Shown: positions 13,923 to 23,147, counted from the first letter of the stretch. The stretch: DNA of 64,000 bases from Barnesiella sp. WM24 (GCF_004570975.1 NZ_SPPC01000004.1:62001-126000); one strand, 5' to 3'. The notes: generated by a model not told the origin, from the sequence alone. A program made the numbers and translations.

Positions 13923-15282
13923 CGCCGCATCAGGGCGCAGACAGGTCGAGACCGTGATTCTCGACTTCAAGGTAAATGACGCATCTGCCGGCGTGACCGA
14001 CACCGCCGACGTGTTTGAGGAGGATTACCTGGTCCCGGAGGGGAAGGTGGTGCCCGGCTATCCGTCATTCAGGTACGTGCCTTTTGGAGGCTCCGACGAC
14101 CTGCCCCACGAGATTCTAAGGCACATCGGCATGGACGAGGTGCTTTCCCAGAACCTCCTGTTTAACGTGCTGACAGCCTACGGCTCCGGCGTGGAATATA
14201 CCGACCCGGAGACCAATCGTCCGACTAAAGACCCGGAGATATGCGGATTCATGCGAGCCAACTCGCTCAAGAGGTTTTATCTTGAGCAATGCACCGACAT
14301 GAAGCACTTCTTTTTCTCGGTAGCCGTGATTGTCCTGAACAGGAAACGTGACCGGATTGTGCAGGTAAGGCACAAGGATGCCTGCTTCTGCCGCTTTGAG
14401 AAGGCTAACTCGTCGGGGAAGGTGTGCCACCTTTTCTATGCCAACTGGAACAGGACGAGGTCGCTCGGCAAGAAGGACGTGGAGATGCTTGAGTTGCTTG
14501 ACGAGCGAGACCCGCTGGGCGACCTGCGCGTGAAGCTCGGGCTGGACTACGGTATTGACGGTGTCAGGAAGGTCAGGACGTCGGCTTACAAGTTTGCTGT
14601 GGTGATGCGGTTTCCCACACCCGGCAACCGCTATTACCCGATGCCCTACTATACGTCGCTGTTCCGGGGCGACTGGTTTGACATAAAGAGGCTTATCGGG
14701 AAGGGTAAAAAGGCGAAGATTCGCAACCATGCCGCCATAAGATACCAGGTGGAGGTGCATGCCGACTACTGGGAGCATATATGCGAGCGTGAGAATATAA
14801 CCGACCCGGTGGAGAAGGAGGCGCGCATCAAGAAGGAGCAGGAGAACATACGCGACTTCGTGACCGGCATCCACAACTCGGGGAAGGTATGGATAACGGG
14901 GTATTATGTCGACGCCTACGGTCATGAGATTCATATGGTGAAAATCAGCGTCATCGACACCGGCAAGGAGGGCGGCGACTGGAGCGAGGACACCCAGGAG
15001 GCGTCAAACATGCTCTGCTACGGCACCAACATACATCCTAACCTCGTGGGCGCGGTGCCCGGAAAGTCGCAGAGCAACAACTCGGGTTCCGACAAGCGCG
15101 AGCTGTTCACGCTCAAACAGTCGCTTGAGACCGCCTTCCGCGACATGCTGCTCGGCGTGCATGAGCTTATAATATGGTTTAACGGGTGGCAGGATAAAGC
15201 GGCGCCGACTGTGCCCATGGTGCTGCTGACCACCCTTGACAAGGGCACTGACGCCAAGAGTGTCAATCCTAAGATTTCTTGA
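13900..15282 (+). CDS. Portal protein (probable)
   Basis: The 460-residue protein has a portal-like layout: an N-terminal region with strands and helices around LLFNVLTAYGSGVEYTDPE, a middle 'wing' domain, and a C-terminal helical stem. The stem region resembles portal proteins (NIHPNLVGAVPGKSQSNNSG, then ELFTLKQSLETAFRDMLLG). Portals form the dodecameric DNA entry ring and work with TerL. Separation from the terminase by module 2 is unusual but the strand is the same. Sequence identity is suggestive rather than diagnostic. Confidence 0.75.
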   Translation: MDTKSSGSAASGRRQVETVILDFKVNDASAGVTDTADVFEEDYLVPEGKVVPGYPSFRYVPFGGSDDLPHEILRHIGMDEVLSQNLLFNVLTAYGSGVEYTDPETNRPTKDPEICGFMRANSLKRFYLEQCTDMKHFFFSVAVIVLNRKRDRIVQVRHKDACFCRFEKANSSGKVCHLFYANWNRTRSLGKKDVEMLELLDERDPLGDLRVKLGLDYGIDGVRKVRTSAYKFAVVMRFPTPGNRYYPMPYYTSLFRGDWFDIKRLIGKGKKAKIRNHAAIRYQVEVHADYWEHICERENITDPVEKEARIKKEQENIRDFVTGIHNSGKVWITGYYVDAYGHEIHMVKISVIDTGKEGGDWSEDTQEASNMLCYGTNIHPNLVGAVPGKSQSNNSGSDKRELFTLKQSLETAFRDMLLGVHELIIWFNGWQDKAAPTVPMVLLTTLDKGTDAKSVNPKIS

Positions 15283-15284
15283 GT

Positions 15285-16103
15285 ATGGATATTTCAATTG
15301 ATTTTTTTCACAAGGTCTGTCCTGCGGCTGTCGAGCCGTCGGGCAAGATATTCAGGGCTGTCGCCGGCTTTTTTGAGGAGACATCCCGCCGGTGGCTCTC
15401 TATGGTGGGCCCGGGGCTGATGGCTGACATCATGTCACAGGAAGAGTATGGGGAGGTCGCAGACCTGATGAAGCGCTTTGTTTGCCTCCATTCGCTGTAC
15501 CGCGCGGTGCCGCAGCTTGACCTGGTGCTGACCCCTACGGGCTTCGGGGTGGTCAGCAGCGACTCGATGGCGCCTGCAAGCGCGGAGCGTGTGCGCGCAC
15601 TGAGGGATTCTCTCGCCCTCGAGGCGGGGATGGCGTTTGACGCCACGCTTGAGGCGCTGAGCCGCATCGAGAGGTGGAGGGCCTCCGAAACGGCACAACG
15701 CATGGTCTGGACGATGTTCCCCGGATGCCGTGACATCGCCGATATATCAGGCAAGCCGGTAAACATCGCCCTGAGGGGCGAGTGGATGCCGGAGATCAAC
15801 GGCGCGGAGCGCGCTCTTGCCTGCCGCCTTTCTCCGGAGCTTATGCAGCGCCTCCGCGACGGGGTGAGGTGCGGTGACCTTTCCGATGCCGAGGCGGAGC
15901 TGCGGGGAATGATAAAGGGCTTTGTCCGCGCATGGGTGCGCCATGACGGGTCGGCAGACCGGATGGACTACAGGATCCTGGAATTTGTGGAATCGAGAAT
16001 CGGGGAGTTTCCTGCCTATGCGGGCTCGCAGACTTTCCGGGCTAATCATTTTGAACGGTATGAGAACAAAAAAGATGACTCGTGTTTCTTTTTCGGACGG
16101 TGA
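15285..16103 (+). CDS. Phage head-tail connector-region protein (272 aa)
   Basis: ATG 15285 follows the portal stop by 2 bp; a TTG at 15279 is less likely. The protein is helical, with a run of amphipathic helices (ERVRALRDSLALEAGMAFDATLEALSRI). This is compatible with a connector or adaptor role like gp6/gp15-type proteins, but no family signature is visible. It overlaps the next gene by 44 bp, and tight overlap with portal and tail genes suggests morphogenesis. Confidence 0.55.
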   Translation: MDISIDFFHKVCPAAVEPSGKIFRAVAGFFEETSRRWLSMVGPGLMADIMSQEEYGEVADLMKRFVCLHSLYRAVPQLDLVLTPTGFGVVSSDSMAPASAERVRALRDSLALEAGMAFDATLEALSRIERWRASETAQRMVWTMFPGCRDIADISGKPVNIALRGEWMPEINGAERALACRLSPELMQRLRDGVRCGDLSDAEAELRGMIKGFVRAWVRHDGSADRMDYRILEFVESRIGEFPAYAGSQTFRANHFERYENKKDDSCFFFGR

Positions 16104-16830
16104 GGTGCGCATCTCCCTGCCCCGCTGCTGGGAGGAGCTTACGCAGAGTGAGCTGGCGGCTGTGTACCGCGTCAAGGCTGCATGCTCGGAGACCGGGAGT
16201 GAGTCGGTGACGGCTCTCGCCTTCGCTGCGATTTCCGGAATGAAGGTGCTTTTCCGCCGTGACGGGAGATTTGCATGCAGGTTCCGGAGCGGCCGCCGCC
16301 GTGTCGACATATGGGTCTCGCCGGATCTGCTCGCCGAGCAGCTTGACCCGCTCGAGTTTATCAACGAGCCGGGGGCGGTGCCCGTGAGGCTCGACCGCAT
16401 GCAGGGACGCGACGCAATCGACGCCCGGCTGCTCGGTGTGACATTTGGCTCCTATCTCAGGCTTGAGAACCTTTATCAGGGCTTCCTCGCCTCAAGGGAT
16501 GCCGGGGTGCTTGCCGAGATTGCAGCCCTGCTCTACCCCGGAGGGGGATTTGACAGGCTTGAGGGCTACGAGCAGGTGAACGTGCTTAACTGGATGGTGC
16601 AGGTCAAAAACATGTTTGCCGCCGAGTTCCGTAACTTCTTCCGTCCCGCCGCCGGCTCTTCCGAGGTGTCGATGCTCGACGTGATGAACTGCGAGATACG
16701 CGCCCTCACCGGCGGGGATGTCACCAAGGAGGACATGATCCTGGAGATTGAATGTCGCCGCGCCCTGACGGAGCTTGACTTCCTCGCCCGTGAGGCGGAG
16801 GAACGGAAACGCGATCTTAAACGGAGCTGA
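16060..16830 (+). CDS. Phage morphogenesis protein, possibly tail assembly chaperone
   Basis: ATG 16060 or ATG 16075 (MTRVSFSDG) starts a protein of about 250-256 residues that overlaps the previous gene. Strands at the N-terminus (FSDGEVRISLPRCWEELTQSEL) are followed by helices; LLYPGGGFDRLEGYEQ and VLNWMVQVKNMFAAEF are notable. The opening 'W-EELTQSEL' resembles the start of tail-assembly-chaperone-like proteins. The usual chaperone frameshift is not evident here. The assignment is weak. Confidence 0.45.
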   Translation: MRTKKMTRVSFSDGEVRISLPRCWEELTQSELAAVYRVKAACSETGSESVTALAFAAISGMKVLFRRDGRFACRFRSGRRRVDIWVSPDLLAEQLDPLEFINEPGAVPVRLDRMQGRDAIDARLLGVTFGSYLRLENLYQGFLASRDAGVLAEIAALLYPGGGFDRLEGYEQVNVLNWMVQVKNMFAAEFRNFFRPAAGSSEVSMLDVMNCEIRALTGGDVTKEDMILEIECRRALTELDFLAREAEERKRDLKRS

Positions 16831-16832
16831 AC

Positions 16833-17342
16833 ATGGACGCAAAAAACTATTTTGACGCGGAGACCTATTTCAGGGAGATGTGCGAGAGCAACCGTCTCGC
16901 CTCCGACTCCGGCTTTACCTTCTGTACCTGCTCGGGGCTGACGGCCCTGCAGGGCATGCTCGACGAGTTCCGCACGTCGAAGGCGTTTTTCTGCCTTGAC
17001 GACACCAACGACGGCAACCTTTTCAGGGGACGCTCCGGCGGATGGTTCAAGAAGCGCACCTTCACGGTGTTTATCATGCACCTGTATGACTACAGCGACA
17101 TGAGGTCCTATGCCTCGGCGCTGGGACTGTGCCGGACATTGTTCTCTCAGGTGATGTCGCGCCTTATCGTCGACGCCGACGACCCCGCCAACGAGCTCGT
17201 CTACCTCCACACGGAGAATGTGCTGTGTCGCGAGCTGGGGAAACATTCGCTTAACGGCTGCACGGGGCTATATTTCATGATAGATGTCTCGGAGCCTGTG
17301 GACCTGACTTATGACCGCTCGCTATGGCAGAAAAAGCCCTGA
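16833..17342 (+). CDS. Phage protein, possible tail-completion factor (169 aa)
   Basis: A 169-residue alpha/beta protein with TFTVFIMHLYDYSDM and LFSQVMSRLIVDADD segments, starting 2 bp after the previous stop and overlapping the next gene by 19 bp. Compact alpha/beta proteins of this size between connector genes and tail genes often act in tail completion or neck formation. No characteristic motif can be cited, so the role is positional. Confidence 0.5.
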   Translation: MDAKNYFDAETYFREMCESNRLASDSGFTFCTCSGLTALQGMLDEFRTSKAFFCLDDTNDGNLFRGRSGGWFKKRTFTVFIMHLYDYSDMRSYASALGLCRTLFSQVMSRLIVDADDPANELVYLHTENVLCRELGKHSLNGCTGLYFMIDVSEPVDLTYDRSLWQKKP

Positions 17343-17815
17343 TCACCGACCTCCACGCTTATTCGGAGGCGTGGACCGACAAGATGATAGAGATATGGCT
17401 GGAGAAGATCGAGCGCCGACGTATCGTCGACACCGGCGCGCTGCATGAGTCGTTCAGCTCTCAGGTGGGCTACCTGTCTACCGGGGCCACTATCGAGATG
17501 AAGTTTCTTGAGTACGGGCTGGCGCAGGAGTTCGGTGTCGGCAACGGGTACACCCGTGGCAACGGCGGCGACCTGCAGATACTCGACCCGGACTATCGCG
17601 AGGCCCACGGTCTTGACCGCAAGCGCCGCGCCGGGGCACGCTCCCATCCTAACATGACATCGGGAAAGCCGCGCTCCCGCCGCCCGTGGTTTAACGCAAA
17701 GTATCTCGCCTCTGTCAGAGCCATGGTCGAGGCTCTCGCCCGTATAGGGGGCGAGCACGCCGCAGCCTCCATCGCCGACTCGCTGTCGTCATCAATCGGG
17801 TCAGGCGACCTTTGA
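17324..17815 (+). CDS. HK97 gp10-like head-tail joining/minor structural protein (probable)
   Basis: The 163-residue protein has an N-terminal helix, then RIVDTGALHESFSSQV (the 'D-G-L-S-S' turn typical of gp10-like proteins) and strands TIEMKFLEYGLAQEFGVG. A C-terminal RRPWFNAKYLASVRAM follows. Gp10-like proteins join head to tail or cap tails. It is the last small gene before the tail spike. Confidence rests on the DTGALxxS and RPWF pattern. Confidence 0.6.
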   Translation: MAEKALITDLHAYSEAWTDKMIEIWLEKIERRRIVDTGALHESFSSQVGYLSTGATIEMKFLEYGLAQEFGVGNGYTRGNGGDLQILDPDYREAHGLDRKRRAGARSHPNMTSGKPRSRRPWFNAKYLASVRAMVEALARIGGEHAAASIADSLSSSIGSGDL

Positions 17816-17859
17816 TGTCTTTTTTCTGATGACTGTCTTTACCGATATTCGCTACTGTT

Positions 17860-20800
17860 ATGGACAAGAATACTTTATACGCAAAGGCACGCAAAATCCG
17901 TGACGCGAGCCTGCTGAGAGAGAACACGGCAAGCCGTGTCGGCTCTATGTTTGTGGAAATCATTGACAACATCCCGGAGGTCGACCCCGCTGATGTCGCA
18001 GGGAAAGCCGACAAGGCGACGACGCTTGAGGGCTACGGCATCACTGACGCATACACGATGGAGGAGACGGAGATGCTGCTGAGCCTGGAAAGTCGCAGGT
18101 TAAGCGACGGACTCTCACCGGGCCTGGTGATGGAGTTTCACGGCTTCATGACCAGGGCGGAGCTGATGGCTGCCACTGCCGGCAAGCTTGACAGCTCCTT
18201 GAAATGGGACTTCTCGAAGGATTCAAGGATGAGAGTCTACTGGGTGGCTGACGCGCTTGACTACAGCGCGTCCTATCAGGAGGGCGGACAGTGGGCGCTC
18301 CACGACACGGTGAAAGACCTGTGGAACTACGGCAGTATCGGCACATACTGGCATTGCCGCTCCTCAAACCCGTGGACTTACATGCACGGCCCCGACTTCT
18401 ACCGTCTTGAGAATCTTACCGAGGGGGCTGTCGGTGCCAACCACCGCCATGAGCTAAGATACATCGGCTCGCTTACATCAGGCTCGGGGGTGACGGCGTT
18501 TGCAGGGGTGGTGGAATATGACCACCTGTATTATCCCGACACGGAGACTGTCATCTCCGACCCTGACCGTATAATCTTTGTAAAGGACAATCCCGACCCT
18601 GACTATGACCCGATGGAGTTTAACGGCGGGTTCCTGGCTGAGAAAGACGGGGCGTGGTACACGCTCTGGGAAGACGCGGGACACGTCGGTGAGGCACAAA
18701 ACGGGGTGTACCGCCCGGTGCAGGGACGGATTTATCTCGACACGTCGACATGCCGCCTGTATGTCGGTGACAGCGAATCAGGGCTGACGGCGGCTGACGC
18801 TTTCGCCCATGACGGGGTCGTGGAGCTGAAGCCCGTGGTCGCGGCAATCCGCTCGAGGGTGATAAACCACGAGCCGTCGCTGCTGCCGCCTGTGGCGGGA
18901 ATCATGGACACTGTGCCTGACATTACGGAGGGTGAACCCCCGGTCTACGCCGCTATGTCGCCGCCGGAGGTGTGGGTCGTGCGCCCGACTGTGGATGTCA
19001 ACGGCTATCAGACTGTCGGAACCAAGCCGCCCATGAACAAGATGCTCGCGGTCAAGTATCGCGGCATCAAGATAGGCGACACGGATGAAAAATGGGTCAC
19101 CGGCGAGGAATGGCTGCGCGAGCGTGGCTACCTTAATGCCGAACGCTATATCATCAACGACTCGGTGTATGTCGTGAGGGCGACAACTGTGTCGGGCGAC
19201 TCCGGGCTTGGCACGCTCGCAAAGACCCGCTATACATGGACGCTGCTCGGCAGCCTCTATCTTCCCGACGGGGGCGCCGTGGCGGCCCACAGGCTCGCGC
19301 CCGATGACTTCGAGACGGCTTTGCGCACTGCGCTCGCCTATGCCAAGGCTAACGGGCTGTCAACGGTGGACTGCACATGGTTCACCGGCGAGTGGCGCTG
19401 CAAGGAGCGGTTTATTGTGGATTTTCCGGTCAACATTCGTCTCGGAAACGTGACCGTGACGATGGAGGACACTCTGTTTTTCGACATCCGGAGCAACAAC
19501 GTGAAGATACAGGGCGTGAACCGACAGACCGACAGGACAGTCAACGACAGCAACGCCACTGTGCTGGTGCTTGAGGGCGTCTCAAACCTTAGCACGGAGG
19601 GCTACCATATATATTCGCGTGGCAACAAGAACTGCCAGTACCGGGACATGGTGCTGAGAGGGACGCAGACCTCGTCGGGGCGGCAGTGTAACAACGCGTC
19701 ATACCCTATCGACGGGACGGGCGGAATTTATATCGAGAAGGGGAATCCCGGCACTACAAGCTCCGGAAACACCATTAACGCCACCATCCTCGACAACCTG
19801 CTTATCGACGGGACCAAGGCTCATGCCATATATCTTGACACGCCTATCCTGTCGATGATACGCGACGTGCGTATCTCCTATGCCGGAGGGCACGGGGTGT
19901 TTATCTCCGGAGGCACATCGACCACGCTTGAATCGGTCTATGTGGCTTCGGCTCGTTATGCCGGGTTCTGCCTGCAGGGCATCACCTATTGCACCGTGTT
20001 CAACTCCGTGGCTGAGAACTGCGGCTGCGGATGGTGGCTGCGCTCGGTATTCAACACCTCGCTTTTCTCGCCGGGCGTCGAGACCACCTACAACTATGGT
20101 CTGAACCCCTGGGCTGGCGCCTACCGCGTGTCGAAACGCTACGGGCTCGCCGTGGACACCACCGCTGCCGACGGCACACCGGTTAGGATTACCGACGTGC
20201 CCGACGACAGCTGGGCGATGGGGTCGCGCAGCATCCACGCCCGCTCGCTCTTCTGCGGCTACGCATTTGTCATCACAGGAGGACGTAACGTGGACATATA
20301 CTCGCCCTACTGTATCTCGATCGCAAACGAGCTGAGCCCGGCAAGCCCGCTGCTTGACGCGGTGAAAGACCAGCTCTGCCTGATGATGATACTCGGCAAC
20401 AGCCGCGCGGTGAAGGTGTCAAACGCAATGTTTCAGGAGCGCAACACCTCGCCGATACCGGCGGCTATACGCCACGAGATAGAAATCGCCGCGGAGGCTT
20501 CGGGCATGGACCTGTCGTATAACCCCGACAGCTCGATGATGCCGTCATGGACGGCGATGAGCCCGGTGACCGACGACGAGACCAAGACCGCGCCGGTGCT
20601 GTGCCTGTCAAAGTCGGCGCTGGTGCATTGCGGCAACCGCTTTTACACCAACGTCCAGTTTCTGGGTAACATCGAGATTGGCGGGGCGGCGCAGATTGCC
20701 GGGCAGATTGTGACCGACACGGGCATCATCACGAAGGGTCCGATAATCAACTATGACGAGGCGGCGCTGAATCTTCAGTATGTCATAAGCCCCGACAGCT

Positions 20801-21417
20801 CCGAGATTGACTACTCCTACAACGGCACGGAGTTCCGCGTGGTGCCGAAAGCCACGTTTGCGCTCGACAACGTGACAGCCGACACAAGATTCTCCCTGCT
20901 TGTCGACGGCGTGGAGCTCGCTTCCACCACCGGCGGAAACGAGATGTCGTTCAAGCTGTCGAGCCCGGGCGCTCACAGTATCGTGCTGCATGCCGCTTAC
21001 GGTGACAAGACAGCCGATACCGAGCCGCGCATTGTGACCGTCAGGGAACCGGCAAACCTGCCCATCGAGTTCCGGTCCACCACGATGCTGAAAGCGGAGG
21101 ACAAGGCGGTCACGCTGCATATCACATACCGGGGCACATACCAGGTGACCGAGGCGGGTATCGCGTATTCAAGCAACAACCAGTCGCCCACGACTTCGCA
21201 GAACTCGCAGAAGCTCGCGTCGCTCGACCTCATTCAGGATTCGACCGACGGGCTGCTGCATAAATATACTATCGACCTGCCGAGAACCAACGCTTCGACA
21301 GTGCGGTACGTGCGCGGCTATGTGAGGGCGAAGGAGGATGCCGACGCGACATCCGCCTATGCCTACTACGACACCGCCGTCTACAAGGTGGTGGGTGACA
21401 CGATAGAGAAGTTATAA
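17860..21417 (+). CDS. Tail spike/receptor-binding protein with parallel beta-helix
   Basis: 1,185 residues. The N-terminus (1-70, MDKNTLYAKARKIRDAS...) contains a virion-anchor-like segment with KATTLEGYGITDAYT, a fragment seen in fibre proteins. Residues about 530-740 carry short strand repeats typical of right-handed beta-helices (NVKIQGVN, IYSRGNKNCQYRDMVLRG, TINATILDNLLIDG, IRDVRISYAGGHGVFISGG). A glycine- and cysteine-rich NCGCGWWLRS follows. The C-terminus (about 1,000-1,185) has Ig/FN3-like strands. Such spikes bind and may degrade host capsule polysaccharide. No catalytic residues can be assigned. It lies before the lysis cassette, far from the distal tail genes. Confidence 0.8.
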   Translation: MDKNTLYAKARKIRDASLLRENTASRVGSMFVEIIDNIPEVDPADVAGKADKATTLEGYGITDAYTMEETEMLLSLESRRLSDGLSPGLVMEFHGFMTRAELMAATAGKLDSSLKWDFSKDSRMRVYWVADALDYSASYQEGGQWALHDTVKDLWNYGSIGTYWHCRSSNPWTYMHGPDFYRLENLTEGAVGANHRHELRYIGSLTSGSGVTAFAGVVEYDHLYYPDTETVISDPDRIIFVKDNPDPDYDPMEFNGGFLAEKDGAWYTLWEDAGHVGEAQNGVYRPVQGRIYLDTSTCRLYVGDSESGLTAADAFAHDGVVELKPVVAAIRSRVINHEPSLLPPVAGIMDTVPDITEGEPPVYAAMSPPEVWVVRPTVDVNGYQTVGTKPPMNKMLAVKYRGIKIGDTDEKWVTGEEWLRERGYLNAERYIINDSVYVVRATTVSGDSGLGTLAKTRYTWTLLGSLYLPDGGAVAAHRLAPDDFETALRTALAYAKANGLSTVDCTWFTGEWRCKERFIVDFPVNIRLGNVTVTMEDTLFFDIRSNNVKIQGVNRQTDRTVNDSNATVLVLEGVSNLSTEGYHIYSRGNKNCQYRDMVLRGTQTSSGRQCNNASYPIDGTGGIYIEKGNPGTTSSGNTINATILDNLLIDGTKAHAIYLDTPILSMIRDVRISYAGGHGVFISGGTSTTLESVYVASARYAGFCLQGITYCTVFNSVAENCGCGWWLRSVFNTSLFSPGVETTYNYGLNPWAGAYRVSKRYGLAVDTTAADGTPVRITDVPDDSWAMGSRSIHARSLFCGYAFVITGGRNVDIYSPYCISIANELSPASPLLDAVKDQLCLMMILGNSRAVKVSNAMFQERNTSPIPAAIRHEIEIAAEASGMDLSYNPDSSMMPSWTAMSPVTDDETKTAPVLCLSKSALVHCGNRFYTNVQFLGNIEIGGAAQIAGQIVTDTGIITKGPIINYDEAALNLQYVISPDSSEIDYSYNGTEFRVVPKATFALDNVTADTRFSLLVDGVELASTTGGNEMSFKLSSPGAHSIVLHAAYGDKTADTEPRIVTVREPANLPIEFRSTTMLKAEDKAVTLHITYRGTYQVTEAGIAYSSNNQSPTTSQNSQKLASLDLIQDSTDGLLHKYTIDLPRTNASTVRYVRGYVRAKEDADATSAYAYYDTAVYKVVGDTIEKL

Positions 21418-21435
21418 CCTTAGACTATACGGTTT

Positions 21436-21726
21436 ATGAGACATTTAAAACAGGAATTTGACAAACTCACCTTTAAGGAGGTGCTTGTCTACACTATGGC
21501 TATAGTGTCAATGACGGCGGGGCTTGTGATGCTGTTTCTCTGCGTCTACATCCCGCCCGAGGGGCTGATTCATGAGTCGATTCTGACGGCGTTTGGCATC
21601 ATATGCGTGTTCTCGGCTTCGCTGCTGGGAATTTCGATGCACTACGCCAGCGAGCTTGATCGGTTTAAAGAACAGGTGGGGCGGCAGATTGCCGAGCTCG
21701 CCACAGGGAAAGGAGGTGAACAATGA
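21436..21726 (+). CDS. Holin-like protein (96 aa)
   Basis: Two hydrophobic segments (residues about 16-37, VLVYTMAIVSMTAGLVMLFL, and 50-68, LTAFGIICVFSASLLGISMH) flank a short loop. The C-terminus is charged (ELDRFKEQVGRQIAELATG). This two-helix topology, the small size and the ATGA overlap with an endolysin gene identify the holin slot of a lysis cassette. Holins puncture the inner membrane at the programmed lysis time. The call rests on topology and context. Confidence 0.8.
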   Translation: MRHLKQEFDKLTFKEVLVYTMAIVSMTAGLVMLFLCVYIPPEGLIHESILTAFGIICVFSASLLGISMHYASELDRFKEQVGRQIAELATGKGGEQ

Positions 21727-22118
21727 AGTATTTCTCTTTTCAGGAATTTGAGCGGAGCGAGACAGCCTACCGCCACGGCATCGACAACACGGCGCCGGAG
21801 AGCGCACGCAGGAACATCGCGGCGCTTGTCGACATGGTGCTTGACCCTCTGCGCGAGGCGTGGGGCAAGCCGATAACCGTGACATCGGGCTACCGGTGTC
21901 CGGAACTGAACAGGAGAGTCGGCGGAGTGTCCGGGTCGATGCACCTTACAGGATGTGCCGCCGACATATCCACCGGAAACGCGGTCGACAACCGCCGCCT
22001 GTATCAGCTCGTGCAAGACTTGAACCTGCCATACTTTGAGCTCATCGGCAAGAAGTATGATTTCAGATGGCTGCACATAAGCTACAACCCCGAAAGGGCT
22101 AAACGTAATCCGTCATGA
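21723..22118 (+). CDS. Endolysin, peptidase M15 (D-Ala-D-Ala carboxypeptidase-like)
   Basis: The 131-residue protein has the M15 zinc-peptidase signature: SGYRCPELN (55-63), SMHLTGCAADI with His74 and Asp81 as metal ligands, and WLHISY with His118 as third ligand. The family cleaves peptidoglycan stem peptides. There is no signal peptide, so export needs the holin just upstream. It is linked by ATGA to the holin before it and to the spanin after it. Length and motifs are complete. Confidence 0.93.
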   Translation: MKYFSFQEFERSETAYRHGIDNTAPESARRNIAALVDMVLDPLREAWGKPITVTSGYRCPELNRRVGGVSGSMHLTGCAADISTGNAVDNRRLYQLVQDLNLPYFELIGKKYDFRWLHISYNPERAKRNPS

Positions 22119-22507
22119 CGCGGTGCATATTGTTTGCCGCGCTGCTGGCGGCTGTGATATGCGGATGCACCCGCACGGTGTATGAGCCGGTGGAGACTGT
22201 CAGGACGGAGAAAGACGTGGTGACGCGATGGCTCACCGACACGGTGATACAGAATGACACCCGTTTTATCTTTGTCAAGGGAGACACGGTGATTGACTGG
22301 CGTGACCGATGGCGCGAGCGCACCAAAGAGGTGCATGACACTGTGTACGTCGAGCGCACTGACTCGGTGCCGGTACCCTATCCGGTGGAGCGTGAGCTGT
22401 CGCGATGGGAGCGCGTCAAGGTGGATTATGGCGGCTTCGCCCTGGGGCTTGTAGGCTCGGTGCTTGCCGTAGCAGTGATTTGGCTCGCGAAAAAATTTCG
22501 CAGATAA
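22115..22507 (+). CDS. Probable unimolecular spanin (outer-membrane disruption)
   Basis: The 130-residue protein begins with a lipoprotein signal (MTRCILFAALLAAVICGC, lipidated Cys18) and ends with a transmembrane helix (about 107-124, FALGLVGSVLAVAVIWLA) and a basic tail. The region between is periplasmic, with repeated Val/Thr strands. An outer-membrane lipid anchor plus an inner-membrane helix in one chain defines a u-spanin, which fuses the two membranes at the last lysis step. It is coupled to the endolysin gene by ATGA. The topology is visible; function is inferred from known u-spanins. Confidence 0.75.
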   Translation: MTRCILFAALLAAVICGCTRTVYEPVETVRTEKDVVTRWLTDTVIQNDTRFIFVKGDTVIDWRDRWRERTKEVHDTVYVERTDSVPVPYPVERELSRWERVKVDYGGFALGLVGSVLAVAVIWLAKKFRR

Positions 22508-22549
22508 AAATTTTACGCCTATCTTTGCTGTCAAGGAGAGAAGGTTGCC

Positions 22550-22578
22550 CCGGTTGTCGCATGTGAGTGCGTCGCCGG
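22550..22578 (+). terminator. Terminator containing a 29-nt repeat also at 23240-23268
   Basis: The 29 bases starting CCGGTTGTCGCATGTGAGTG are identical at both sites. Here a 7-bp GCCCCGG/CCGGGGC stem closes the hairpin and T5 follows. It ends the lysis cassette. A TATCTTTG box at 22520-22527 lies just upstream. Confidence 0.7.
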
Positions 22579-22627
22579 GGCTTTTTCTTTACTGCCATCA
22601 TTTTTTTGAAAAATAATCGCTTGTTTA

Positions 22628-22659
22628 TTTGCTCACTACGAAAATTCGTAGTATATTTG
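22628..22659 (+). promoter_or_regulatory. Promoter with palindromic operator candidate
   Basis: TTTG (22628-22631) and TATATTTG (22652-22659) are 20 bp apart. The spacer ends in the inverted repeat CTACGAA AA TTCGTAG (22636-22651). Confidence 0.75.
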
Positions 22660-22686
22660 TATTGTCAAATTAAACAAAGCAATACA

Positions 22687-22842
22687 ATGAAACGACGAAG
22701 AAAAGAAAGAATTAGACTCTCTCAAAAAGAAGAAGAGCTGATAAGAGCAATCAGAAATTACCGACTCAGTTATCCCAACGGTTATCCGCAACTGCTCTAC
22801 TTCATTCAGCAACTGGTCGACGAACTGACCGACCTGCCCTAA
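22687..22842 (+). CDS. Small basic regulatory-like protein (51 aa)
   Basis: ATG 22687 gives a 51-residue protein with a basic N-terminus (MKRRRKERIRLSQKEEELIR) and a helical C-terminus (LLYFIQQLVDELTDL). The frame is open further upstream but crosses the promoter, so this start is preferred. It is followed by a hairpin (CCCTCCC/GGGAGGG around 22855) and a DUF5053-like gene. The basic helix could bind nucleic acid. No family is recognised. Confidence 0.6.
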   Translation: MKRRRKERIRLSQKEEELIRAIRNYRLSYPNGYPQLLYFIQQLVDELTDLP

Positions 22843-22892
22843 AAAATCACCAACCCTCCCTTGAAAAAGGGAGGGTACAAAACAATAAAAGT

Positions 22893-23147
22893 ATGGAAAC
22901 AATCATGCAAAACAAGACACTCGTCACAGATATGAGACAGAAGATGTCAGATATATTAATCGACATATCTTGGCGTGAAATCGCCCGTAACTATTTCGGA
23001 AAGTCAAGCTCATGGCTATACCATAAGCTTGATGGAATCGATGGCAACGGCGGTGTCGGGGGCTTTTCTCCTGAGGAGGCGCAACAGCTCAAAGGGGCGT
23101 TGTGCGACCTGTCAGCCCGTATCCGCAAGGCTGCCGACTCAATCTGA
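22893..23147 (+). CDS. Short DUF5053-like protein (copy B)
   Basis: The 84-residue protein lacks the N-terminal half of the DUF5053 proteins at 10697 and 24182 but has the same core: ISWREIARNYFGKSSSWLYHKL, then FSPEEAQQLKGALCDLSARI. This is the only plus-strand copy. Position in an autoregulation-like cassette (22628-23147) and the HTH-like core suggest a transcriptional regulator; that is inference. ATG 22893 or the in-frame ATG at 22905 could be the start. Confidence 0.75.
   Translation: METIMQNKTLVTDMRQKMSDILIDISWREIARNYFGKSSSWLYHKLDGIDGNGGVGGFSPEEAQQLKGALCDLSARIRKAADSI

Noticed and set aside
14116-14934. 272-aa open frame on the minus strand
   Set aside because: Antisense to the portal gene, without motif or promoter.
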